Source of the DNA: Thermoplasmata archaeon
Lineage (GTDB): Archaea; Thermoplasmatota; Thermoplasmata; Thermoplasmatales; GCA-001856825
DNA length: 64,000 nt
Reading direction: 5' to 3'
NCBI GenBank assembly: GCA_021797915.1
Contig: JAJZYT010000004.1
Location: forward strand, 45,076-109,075
Shown: positions 26,055-33,232 of the stretch, piece after piece
Position numbering within the stretch: the first letter of the stretch is position 1
Layout: each line of letters starts with the position of its first letter
The notes under the pieces: model-generated
What the model saw: the letters and a program-made list of their open reading frames with translations, nothing else
Databases searched by the model: none
Told to the model about the DNA's origin: nothing
Program-made: the position numbers and the translations under genes

Positions 26055-26603
26055 CTATATTTTCTTTTTCTTAAGGTAGTTTAAGAACTGCAATGTCGCT
26101 TTTGACCTATGGGAAATGGAGTTCTTCTCTTCTAGGGTCATCTCCGCATACGTTTTCTTCCTGTTCTCAGGAATGAATATCGGGTCAAAGCCAAAGCCCC
26201 TCTTTCCCTTAATTTCCTTCGCAATGTATCCTCTTGTAACCCCTGTAAAAAGGTTTAGGTGGCCGTCATAGTATGCTATGCATGTCTTGAATTCTGCCTT
26301 TCTGTTAATCTTGGAATCCATCAGTCGTAGTATGCCCTCGTTGTCCAGAGTTCTCTTAACATAGGAGGAATAGACGCCTGGAAACCCCTTCAGCTGTTCA
26401 ATGAAAAGGCCAGAGTCGTCTATGAAGAAGTCGTCTTTTATTATCCCCTTGAGGTAGCACAAAGATCGCTCCGCAACCTCCTCTATCGTGTCTAGCTGTT
26501 CCTCGGGGTAGCTCATCAGTACAAGATTTAGTTCTATTCCGTTTTGTTCCATCATCTGCTTGAATTCGGCATACTTGCCTTTATTGGAAGTCACTATTAT
26601 CAA
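26055..26603 (-). CDS. rdgB: XTP/dITP pyrophosphatase (Ham1/RdgB family)
   Basis: 182 residues. It hydrolyses non-canonical purine triphosphates to monophosphates, which keeps them out of nucleic acids. Family motifs are TSNKGKYAEFK at the N-terminus, FFIDDSGLFIEQLKGFPGVY, and the C-terminal GFGFDPIFIPE and SHRSKA. The start overlaps the end of the Kae1-Bud32 gene by four bases, a linkage known in other archaea. Confidence 0.93.
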   Translation of the reverse strand: MIIVTSNKGKYAEFKQMMEQNGIELNLVLMSYPEEQLDTIEEVAERSLCYLKGIIKDDFFIDDSGLFIEQLKGFPGVYSSYVKRTLDNEGILRLMDSKINRKAEFKTCIAYYDGHLNLFTGVTRGYIAKEIKGKRGFGFDPIFIPENRKKTYAEMTLEEKNSISHRSKATLQFLNYLKKKKI

Positions 26604-28168
26604 GCATACCTCCTCCTAGCTTCAATTTCCCTTACCTTCTGAAGGACCTCGGCGTATCTGCTGCTCTTCTTGTACCCCCTCAGGAAGGATTTGTATGACT
26701 TCTCCTTACCGAGGGCTTTCAACGATTCCTTCATCAGGTGGATATCCACTCCGAGTGGTTCAAGCTCTGAGTCAAGTTCACCCATAGACGGGTCAATGAG
26801 ATACACTTCGTCTCCTACAAGTATGTTTCCCAGGTTTAGATCACCGTGACTGATTCCTTTGTCGTGCATAACCGCCACGTGTCTTCCAACCTTTTCTACC
26901 AGTTCATCAAAATTATTCTCTGAAGTGAGCTGACTAAGGACTTTTCCCTCCAATTTGTTAAGGATTATGGTAGAATCTTTAAGATTCACGTAAAGCGCCT
27001 CTGGGCAAGGTATTTTAACTGCTTTCAAAGAATGTAAGACTCTTATCTCCCGTTTGATTCTTTGGCCGTTTATGAATTCGTTTATCTTAGAGTTGCGGTA
27101 CTCACCTCCTCTCCTTCTTTTCACCACGCAGTTCATACCCTGAAACGTGGATTGTTTAACAACACTCTCCCCTCCAACCATTGCCTTTGGAGTAAGCTTT
27201 CTGCTTCCAATCCAGTTACTCTTTCGAGAATCAACTCTGTCCATTTGCTGGAACTCAACACTCTCGTCCGTTGTGAGATCGCTCATATATCCCGCGAGTG
27301 CGATCATCGCCCCATTGTCTGATAGAAGCTTGTCTTCCGGGAAGTAATATCTGTAGCCGCGCATTTTGGCCATTCCCTTAAGCAGCTCCCTCAATCTCCT
27401 ATTCCTTGCGACTCCACCCGTGATGCTGAACTCAGTGAGACCGAAATGAGCCATCCCCCTCTCAACGATTTCAGCCAGAGCAGTGAACGCATACTCCTGT
27501 GCATTGAAAGCAATATCTTCGTTCCTTTCAGTTGAAACCTTGTTTTTTAGAAAGGTGTAGAGCCCAGAATATGAAACGTCCATTCCTCTAACCGAATAGG
27601 GACAGTTAAGGACCTTATCGCCATCTCTTGCCAACTTTTCAAGAACAGGCGCACCGGGAAAAGGAATTCCAAGGTCCCTTGCCAGCTTATCCAAGAAGTT
27701 TCCAACTCCGATATCCAGCGTTTCTCCGAGAACCGAATAGTTTTGATCTCCTATCGTTACCAGCTGTGTGTTGCCACCGGAAACATAGAGAAACAGAGGA
27801 TTCTCAAAGTTGGAAAATCTTCTCGATACCTCGATATGACCAACACCGTGGTTCACCGGTACTAGCTTTTTTGAGTATCTTATAGACAAGTATCTTGCAA
27901 GCTCTACACCGGTCTTCAGTGCAGGTCCCAGTCCTGGACCGATACTGAATGCAATCTTCTCTATCTCGCTGACATCCGTCGCTTGCTCGTTCAACAGTTC
28001 TGTCAACAAGGTGTGAAATACAGATCTATGGTGTTCTGCTGCGTCCCGTGGGTTAATGCCGCCGCTTGAAGGGCGATATGAGTCCGATCTGGATCCCTTT
28101 ATTTGGCCGTCTTCTACCAGACCAACGGATGCAGTATGAGCAGTGCTTTCTATACCCAAAACGAGCAT
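26600..28168 (-). CDS. Kae1-Bud32 fusion, KEOPS tRNA t6A enzyme
   Basis: 522 residues. The first 325 or so are Kae1/TsaD (LGIESTAHTASVG, metal-binding NHGVGHIEVSRRF, SGGNTQLV, SITGGVARN), which makes N6-threonylcarbamoyladenosine on tRNA. The remainder is Bud32 (ATP-lysine region NCVVKRRRGGEYRN, catalytic ISHGDLNLGNI). The kinase metal motif reads LIDPSMGEL where homologues have IDFGLG; the aspartate is kept. Fusion of the two is known in several archaea. It starts at ATG 28168 and overlaps rdgB. Confidence 0.95.
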   Translation of the reverse strand: MLVLGIESTAHTASVGLVEDGQIKGSRSDSYRPSSGGINPRDAAEHHRSVFHTLLTELLNEQATDVSEIEKIAFSIGPGLGPALKTGVELARYLSIRYSKKLVPVNHGVGHIEVSRRFSNFENPLFLYVSGGNTQLVTIGDQNYSVLGETLDIGVGNFLDKLARDLGIPFPGAPVLEKLARDGDKVLNCPYSVRGMDVSYSGLYTFLKNKVSTERNEDIAFNAQEYAFTALAEIVERGMAHFGLTEFSITGGVARNRRLRELLKGMAKMRGYRYYFPEDKLLSDNGAMIALAGYMSDLTTDESVEFQQMDRVDSRKSNWIGSRKLTPKAMVGGESVVKQSTFQGMNCVVKRRRGGEYRNSKINEFINGQRIKREIRVLHSLKAVKIPCPEALYVNLKDSTIILNKLEGKVLSQLTSENNFDELVEKVGRHVAVMHDKGISHGDLNLGNILVGDEVYLIDPSMGELDSELEPLGVDIHLMKESLKALGKEKSYKSFLRGYKKSSRYAEVLQKVREIEARRRYA

Positions 28169-28268
28169 TGGTTACCTTAATTGGGGATTTTGTTCTCAAA
28201 TAAAACAGTTTTATGACTATTGCTTTTTCCTACGAAGGGATAAATTTCTGTTACGGGATTATACTTTA

Positions 28269-28484
28269 CTATTTGCCAGAAATCCGGACTACGTTGCTTC
28301 CTCTCAATATAACGGTGCCTAGTTTTCTCTTGTTTGTCTCTGTTATCTCTTCGGTGTTGGAAATGACTATGTTCATGTAATCGTCGTAACTCTCCAAAAC
28401 GCCTTCCAGTACCGTATTGTCCTTCAACAACAGCGATATTGGTTTTTGCATCAAACTCTGCATAACAGCCATCGGAATTGCCAT
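28269..28484 (-). CDS. Archaeal Sm-like (Lsm) RNA-binding protein
   Basis: 71 residues. Sm motif 1 appears as PISLLLKDNTVLEGVLESYDDYMNIVI and Sm motif 2 as GTVILRGSNVVRI. Such proteins form heptameric rings that bind oligo-U RNA. It lies ten bases downstream of the coiled-coil gene and 100 bases before Kae1-Bud32, within an RNA-processing cluster. Confidence 0.93.
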   Translation of the reverse strand: MAIPMAVMQSLMQKPISLLLKDNTVLEGVLESYDDYMNIVISNTEEITETNKRKLGTVILRGSNVVRISGK

Positions 28485-28493
28485 TTATATCAC

Positions 28494-28655
28494 CTAGGTA
28501 TATTCGTAGTAATCGTCTTCCTCTTCATTCTCCATTACTACTTGGAGGAGCCCTCTCAAAATGACCTTCATATTCTCAACTTCCTTCCTGAGATGTTTGA
28601 CTTCCACGTCGAGCTTCTCGACGCTCGCGTTGTTTTCTTGCCTTTCAATCTTCAT
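28494..28655 (-). CDS. Small acidic coiled-coil protein
   Basis: 53 residues from the ATG at 28655, which overlaps the csl4 stop by 11 bases. The longer frame reaching 28826 runs antisense-like through csl4 and is discarded. A heptad-like helix (VEKLDVEVKHLRKEVENM) is followed by ILRGLLQVV and a very acidic tail ENEEEDDYYEYT. I do not recognise the family. Position between csl4 and lsm suggests a role in RNA processing or degradation. Confidence 0.55.
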   Translation of the reverse strand: MKIERQENNASVEKLDVEVKHLRKEVENMKVILRGLLQVVMENEEEDDYYEYT

Positions 28656-29220
28656 TCTTCTTGACTCCTTCGGAGAGTTCTCCATATTTCTTCGAGACCT
28701 TTCTGATCTCGTTCTTCTGACAGTAGGTACAATAGAGACCGCTATTAATCCTTTGCAGAGGTTTCCTGCAGCGCGAGCAATAGGCATAGATAACTCCCTC
28801 GTCTGGAGGTTCCATTGTGAGATCAATCTTTCCCCTAGTTGAAACTACCTTCCCCCTAATGACGTCCCTTGCCTTCACCACTTTCGAGCACTGATCGAGA
28901 TACTGTCCGGTGATTCTGCTGGCGTGAACGAGCGCTCTGGCTTTGATCTGATAAACTTTCCCTGCACGTATGAGGTATTCTCCCGCTACGACCACTAGGG
29001 GCTCGTTTATCTCCGTGACGACCCCTATTATCTCGTCTCCGGATTGCACCACAATTTCTTCCCTCTTGCCCTTTACCTTTACCTTGTAGTCGGCACCTAC
29101 TTCCACATTTCCGATGTTGGAAGAATACACTCTACCGTTTTCTTCGAAGGTGCCCTGTCCTGCAATAAACTCCTCCTCTGTGCCTATGAATTCACCTGGT
29201 AATACTAATCGACCTACCAT
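28645..29220 (-). CDS. csl4: Exosome RNA-binding subunit Csl4
   Basis: 191 residues. The N-terminal domain (RLVLPGEFIGTEEEFIAGQG), a central S1 domain (GDEIIGVVTEINEPLVVV, then VIRGKVVST) and a C-terminal zinc ribbon (YCSRCRKPL, then YCTYCQKNE) are the canonical Csl4 order. It caps the archaeal exosome ring and binds substrate RNA. It overlaps the METTL5-like gene by seven bases. Confidence 0.95.
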   Translation of the reverse strand: MVGRLVLPGEFIGTEEEFIAGQGTFEENGRVYSSNIGNVEVGADYKVKVKGKREEIVVQSGDEIIGVVTEINEPLVVVAGEYLIRAGKVYQIKARALVHASRITGQYLDQCSKVVKARDVIRGKVVSTRGKIDLTMEPPDEGVIYAYCSRCRKPLQRINSGLYCTYCQKNEIRKVSKKYGELSEGVKKNED

Positions 29221-29810
29221 ACTTTCACCCTAGTCATTCTGGCTCTTATCGTCTTTACATCTTTCCTGTGAAAATCATAAGAATGAGCAAGAGGGATCTC
29301 GACAACTTCATCCCAGGAAATCTCCCCTTTTCCTTCAATGATCCTTTCCAAGAAATCGCCAGCTTTGTAGTTAAGCAGGATATAAAAATCTTTAGAGAAT
29401 TCTAGTGCCTTCTCTATAAAGGGAATGTCAGCATCTCTCCGTTGACTGCCAAAAGGAGGATTCATTATGACGGTATCGACACGGACCTTGAAATCCCTTA
29501 TATCGGAATGTATGAACTCAACTTCGCACCCCAGAGCCTTCGAGTTTTCTTTAGCAACATCGATGGCCGACTGGTCCTTCTCAACCGCATAGACCTTCTT
29601 TGCTCCCAGGAGTGAGGCACCAATGGCAAAAATTCCATTACCGGAACCGAAGTCTGCAACCACTTTATCCCGAATACGGTCTTCACTGAGGGCATAGTAT
29701 AGCATTTTAGCAGCAATTGTAGATGGAGTAGAGTACTGTTCCAGTGAAACCTTCTTACGGTTTGTGTCCTTCAATTTGGACAATTCAATTTCCAGCATCA
29801 CTTGTTTCAT
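29214..29810 (-). CDS. METTL5-like RNA adenine methyltransferase
   Basis: 198 residues. SAM binding is at VADFGSGNGIFAIGA and VYAVEKD; the catalytic motif is NPPFG, typical of N6-adenine RNA methylases related to METTL5 (18S/16S rRNA). The SLEQYSTPSTIAA segment near the N-terminus fits the same family. The ATG overlaps the stop of a tiny upstream frame (ATGA) and the 3' end overlaps csl4. Confidence 0.85.
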   Translation of the reverse strand: MKQVMLEIELSKLKDTNRKKVSLEQYSTPSTIAAKMLYYALSEDRIRDKVVADFGSGNGIFAIGASLLGAKKVYAVEKDQSAIDVAKENSKALGCEVEFIHSDIRDFKVRVDTVIMNPPFGSQRRDADIPFIEKALEFSKDFYILLNYKAGDFLERIIEGKGEISWDEVVEIPLAHSYDFHRKDVKTIRARMTRVKVW

Positions 29811-29899
29811 GTGTTCTTCTCGTTGCGGATCGAGCTACTGGCAAAGCTTGCTCCACAATTCTCACATAAATTCTGCAATAATATCGTTAACGGTCTCAT
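29807..29899 (-). CDS. Possible 30-residue CxxC peptide coupled to the methyltransferase gene
   Basis: A short ATG-to-TGA frame containing LCENCGASFASSS; its stop shares bases with the methyltransferase start (ATGA), the arrangement seen in translational coupling. The CxxCG pair resembles half of a zinc ribbon. The TATA-like CTTTTAATG lies only about 4-12 bases before the ATG, so the transcript might begin inside the frame and use the internal TTG instead. It may be a decayed gene or a leader peptide. Confidence 0.3.
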   Translation of the reverse strand: MRPLTILLQNLCENCGASFASSSIRNEKNT

Positions 29900-29967
29900 G
29901 AGTACATTAAAAGAGGAAATTTGAAAAAAATCAAACTCATTCCACGCTTACGTTGTTCCCTTCAATC

Positions 29968-30240
29968 CTACTCTAGTACTGTCTTGACCAGATCCCTTGC
30001 GTCTTTCTCTGCCTCCTCCTTGGATTCCCCCTTCATTTTAAGAAGCGCAGTAATGTACTTCTCGGCTCGCGACAGTTTCCATGTGCTTCTTTCGTGGACT
30101 ATCTTGACTATGACCTCAGCAATGTCGCTATCTACCTCAAGCCCGAATTTTTCCTTTATTCTGATCTGCCAGAGCTTGATTAGAAAGCGCGGGACATAGT
30201 CACCTTCTCTTCTCAGTTTCTGGTAGATTCCATTGCTCAT
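29968..30240 (-). CDS. Small helical protein of unknown function
   Basis: 90 residues, not recognised. It is predicted to be mostly helical with alternating charge (VPRFLIKLWQIRIKEKFGLE, then EVIVKIVHERSTW and a C-terminal ESKEEAEKDARDLVKTVLE). No cysteine, membrane segment or catalytic motif is visible. It stands alone between the RNA cluster and argF. Codon use looks like its neighbours, and no competing frame is better. Confidence 0.6.
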   Translation of the reverse strand: MSNGIYQKLRREGDYVPRFLIKLWQIRIKEKFGLEVDSDIAEVIVKIVHERSTWKLSRAEKYITALLKMKGESKEEAEKDARDLVKTVLE

Positions 30241-30307
30241 TAAGTTTTAAACTGCTTATACCTTAAATACCTTATGGGACAATTTTCTAATGAGTTATAT
30301 ACCCCGT

Positions 30308-31225
30308 TTAATTTATCACTTTCTTAAGTATTATTTTCTCGGCGTGCAACCTGTTTTCTGCCTCTTCGAAAATTACGCTATTTTCCGAATCTGCGACTGC
30401 GTTTGTAACTTCAAGCCCCCTATGTGCTGGAAGGCAATGCATGAAGATATAATCCTTCTTGGCTAGTGCGACCATCTTTTCGTTGACCTGGTACTTCTTG
30501 AATGCCTTCTCTTTCGTCTCTTTCTCCTTTTCCTCACCCATCGAAACCCAGACGTCGGTGTAAATAACGTCAGCACCTGCAACGGCTTCCTTCCATTCGT
30601 TCGTAACTTCAATCTCTGACCTTTGCTTCTTTGCTAATTTCTTTGCCATCATTACAAATCGGTCCAGCGGTTCGTACCCTTTTGGAGTGGCGATCCAGAA
30701 GTCTGATCCGACGAGTCCCGATGCAAGCATTAGAGAGTTGGCAGTATTGTTGCCATCTCCCACATATGCGACTTTCAGTCCCTTCAGACTGCCCTTCTTC
30801 TCCTTAATGGTCATGAAGTCTGCGACTATCTGCGTGGGATGTTCAAGGTTGTCCAGTCCATTGATGACGGATATGGCTGAATTTTTAGCGAGTTCGACCA
30901 CATTGTCGTGTTCGAAAGCCCTGTATAGCACCCCGTCTACCATTCCGGACAGAACCCGGGCGGTATCAGCAATTGATTCACCTCTCCCCATCTGCATGTC
31001 TCTTGGCGACAGATATATTGCATGTCCACCCAGCTGCGTCATAGCGGTTTCGAAGCTCACTCTCGTCCTCGTGGACGCTTTCTCGAAAATCATTCCGAGC
31101 GTCTTCCTTTCCATCGATGAGTCTCTCTTTCCAGCCTTGAAACTCTTCTTCAGTCTGATTCCATCGTCTACGAACTTTTCGAAGTCACTTTTCATGTCCA
31201 TTATTGAGATGATGTCTCTCTTCAC
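30308..31225 (-). CDS. argF: Ornithine carbamoyltransferase
   Basis: 305 residues. It makes citrulline from ornithine and carbamoyl phosphate. The carbamoyl-phosphate motif STRTR (51-55), HPTQ (about 128), the ornithine-specific SMG loop in DVWVSMGEE and the HCLPAHRG motif support ornithine rather than aspartate as acceptor. Its start overlaps the sucD stop by four bases, so it is translated with the succinyl-CoA synthetase genes, an unusual pairing. Confidence 0.94.
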   Translation of the reverse strand: MKRDIISIMDMKSDFEKFVDDGIRLKKSFKAGKRDSSMERKTLGMIFEKASTRTRVSFETAMTQLGGHAIYLSPRDMQMGRGESIADTARVLSGMVDGVLYRAFEHDNVVELAKNSAISVINGLDNLEHPTQIVADFMTIKEKKGSLKGLKVAYVGDGNNTANSLMLASGLVGSDFWIATPKGYEPLDRFVMMAKKLAKKQRSEIEVTNEWKEAVAGADVIYTDVWVSMGEEKEKETKEKAFKKYQVNEKMVALAKKDYIFMHCLPAHRGLEVTNAVADSENSVIFEEAENRLHAEKIILKKVIN

Positions 31226-32088
31226 TTTAGCACCTCTTTCAGCAGAGATGGTATTTCGTACGGATAAGAGGCAACACTTACTCCAGCATCTTCAAGCGCC
31301 TTGACCTTTGACTCGGCTGTCCCTTTTCCCCTTGATATTATTGCTCCAGCGTGCCCCATCCTCTTTCCCGGAGGAGCGCTTCTTCCGGTAATGTAACTCA
31401 CAACAGGTTTGTTGAAACGATCCTTTATATACTCGGCTGCCTCTTCTTCGGCCGTACCGCCTATTTCTCCCACCATGGCTACTGCATCGGTTTGATCATC
31501 CTTCTTGAATTCATCAAGGGCATCTATGTAGTTCATGCCTGTCACAGGATCTCCTCCCAGTCCAACCACAGTGCTTTCCCCTAGTCCGTTAGTGGTGATG
31601 AGGTTCACGATCTCGTAAGTCAGAGTTCCGCTCCTTGAAATCACACCTACATTACCCTTCTTGAAAATCTGATTTGGCATGATCCCGAGCTTGCAAGTGA
31701 AAGGTGAAGTTACACCTGGTCCATTCGGTCCCACGACCTTCTTCCCGAGTTTACCAGCTAGACTCACTATTTTCATCGTGTCCTGGTAGGGTACCTTTTC
31801 AGTAAGGATATAAATAAGGTCGATCCCACTGTACATGGCTTCTTTTGCAGCATCGAGGACGTATGGGGATGCAACGGATATGAACGTAGCATTGGGGTCC
31901 TCTTTCATGGCTTCTTTGACTGTGTTGAACACCTTAATTCCATTAACTTCACTTCCCCCCTTTCCCGGGGATGTTCCAGCAACGACTTTGGATCCAAATT
32001 TCTGCATCTGTATTGCGTTGAATGAACCCTGATGACCCGTTATTCCCTGCACCATAATTCGCGTGTCTTCGTTAACAAGTATACTCAT
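31222..32088 (-). CDS. sucD: Succinyl-CoA synthetase alpha subunit
   Basis: 288 residues. The CoA-binding Rossmann domain (GITGHQGSFNAIQMQKFG, GTSPGKGG) and the ligase domain with the phosphohistidine loop KRMGHAGAIIS are present. With SucC it converts succinyl-CoA and NDP plus phosphate to succinate and NTP. It follows sucC by two bases and overlaps argF. Confidence 0.96.
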   Translation of the reverse strand: MSILVNEDTRIMVQGITGHQGSFNAIQMQKFGSKVVAGTSPGKGGSEVNGIKVFNTVKEAMKEDPNATFISVASPYVLDAAKEAMYSGIDLIYILTEKVPYQDTMKIVSLAGKLGKKVVGPNGPGVTSPFTCKLGIMPNQIFKKGNVGVISRSGTLTYEIVNLITTNGLGESTVVGLGGDPVTGMNYIDALDEFKKDDQTDAVAMVGEIGGTAEEEAAEYIKDRFNKPVVSYITGRSAPPGKRMGHAGAIISRGKGTAESKVKALEDAGVSVASYPYEIPSLLKEVLK

Positions 32089-32090
32089 CT

Positions 32091-33191
32091 CTACTTCACC
32101 ACCTTAACAGTTTCATTTATTGCATCCATCATGTCTGAATATGATTCGATTCCATTTTCCTTCAGAATCTGTCTTCCGAGGTCTTCATTCACTCCCGAGA
32201 GCCTGACCACGATGGGAACGTCGATTCCAACTCTCTTCTTTGCCTCTGCTATACCGTTTGCAACAGTGTCGCAGTGAGTGACCCCCCCAAAAATATTGAT
32301 CAGAATTCCCCTAATCTTCGCTTCCTTCAGTATCTGGAACGCGCCGACGACCTTCTCAACGTCATCGCTTCCTCCCAGATCGAGGAAATTCTTAGGTTTG
32401 AGTCCCTTGAGGGTAAGTCCGTCCAGAGTTGCCATGGTCAAACCTGCCCCGTTTGCAATTACTCCTATGTCTCCTCCCAGTTCAACGAGAGCATAACCCC
32501 TCTTGAAAGCAAGCTCTTCCAGTTCGGTCCTTTCTGCAGGATTCTCAGACAGTTCCTTGTGTCTGAAGAGCGAGTCTGAGTCCACTACAACCTTCGCGTC
32601 TCCCGCAAGTATCTTTCCATTCTTTAGTACGACGAGTGGATTAATTTCGACGAGTTCGCAGTCGTATCCCTCATAAAGAGCATAAATCCTACCAAGCACG
32701 TCCTGGAACTGTTTGGATTCCTCAGGTGAAAGTCCCAACTTGAAAGAGACTTCCCTCCCTATAAACGAAGAATACCCCAGAGTTGGATCTATCCAGTACT
32801 TTACGATCTTAGAATCCTCAACATCTTCAATTTCCATTCCTCCAGAAGTTGATGCTATAATGACCGGTCTCTTGGTGCTCCTGTCTAAAGTGATTGAGAG
32901 ATAGTATTCCTTTTCAATTTCCAGTTTCTCCTCAAGGAGAAGACTCCTTACCTTCAGACCCTTGATACTCATCGCAAGGATCTCCTTCCCTTTCGCCTGT
33001 AGATCGCCAATGTCTTTTGCGAATTTTATGCCTCCAGCCTTTCCTCTACCACCCGTTAGCACCTGTGCCTTCACGACAACTGGAAACTTGTCCCACTGCA
33101 GATCTGACTCGGTGGCTACGTGTTTTCCAGCTGGTATTGAAATCCCAAATTTCTTAAAGAGTTCCTTTGCCTGATATTCATAGAGGTTCAT
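32091..33191 (-). CDS. sucC: Succinyl-CoA synthetase beta subunit
   Basis: 366 residues with an ATP-grasp N-terminus (YEYQAKELFKKFGI, VKAQVLTGGRGKAGG) and a C-terminal CoA-ligase domain (NFLDLGGSDDVEKV, INIFGGVTHCD). Full-length for the family. First gene of sucC-sucD-argF. Adenine or guanine nucleotide preference cannot be read from sequence. Confidence 0.96.
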   Translation of the reverse strand: MNLYEYQAKELFKKFGISIPAGKHVATESDLQWDKFPVVVKAQVLTGGRGKAGGIKFAKDIGDLQAKGKEILAMSIKGLKVRSLLLEEKLEIEKEYYLSITLDRSTKRPVIIASTSGGMEIEDVEDSKIVKYWIDPTLGYSSFIGREVSFKLGLSPEESKQFQDVLGRIYALYEGYDCELVEINPLVVLKNGKILAGDAKVVVDSDSLFRHKELSENPAERTELEELAFKRGYALVELGGDIGVIANGAGLTMATLDGLTLKGLKPKNFLDLGGSDDVEKVVGAFQILKEAKIRGILINIFGGVTHCDTVANGIAEAKKRVGIDVPIVVRLSGVNEDLGRQILKENGIESYSDMMDAINETVKVVK

Positions 33192-33232
33192 CTGATATCC
33201 ACAGGAAATGGATGAATATTATTTATGAATTG

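Noticed and set aside
28656-28826. Extension of the acidic coiled-coil gene into csl4
   Set aside because: It runs through the zinc-ribbon end of csl4 in another frame and lacks coding character; the ATG at 28655 gives a short overlap.
30687-31304. A 205-residue frame antisense to argF and sucD
   Set aside because: The sense genes are fully supported by motifs; the antisense frame is Ser/Leu/Pro-rich as expected from reversed codons.
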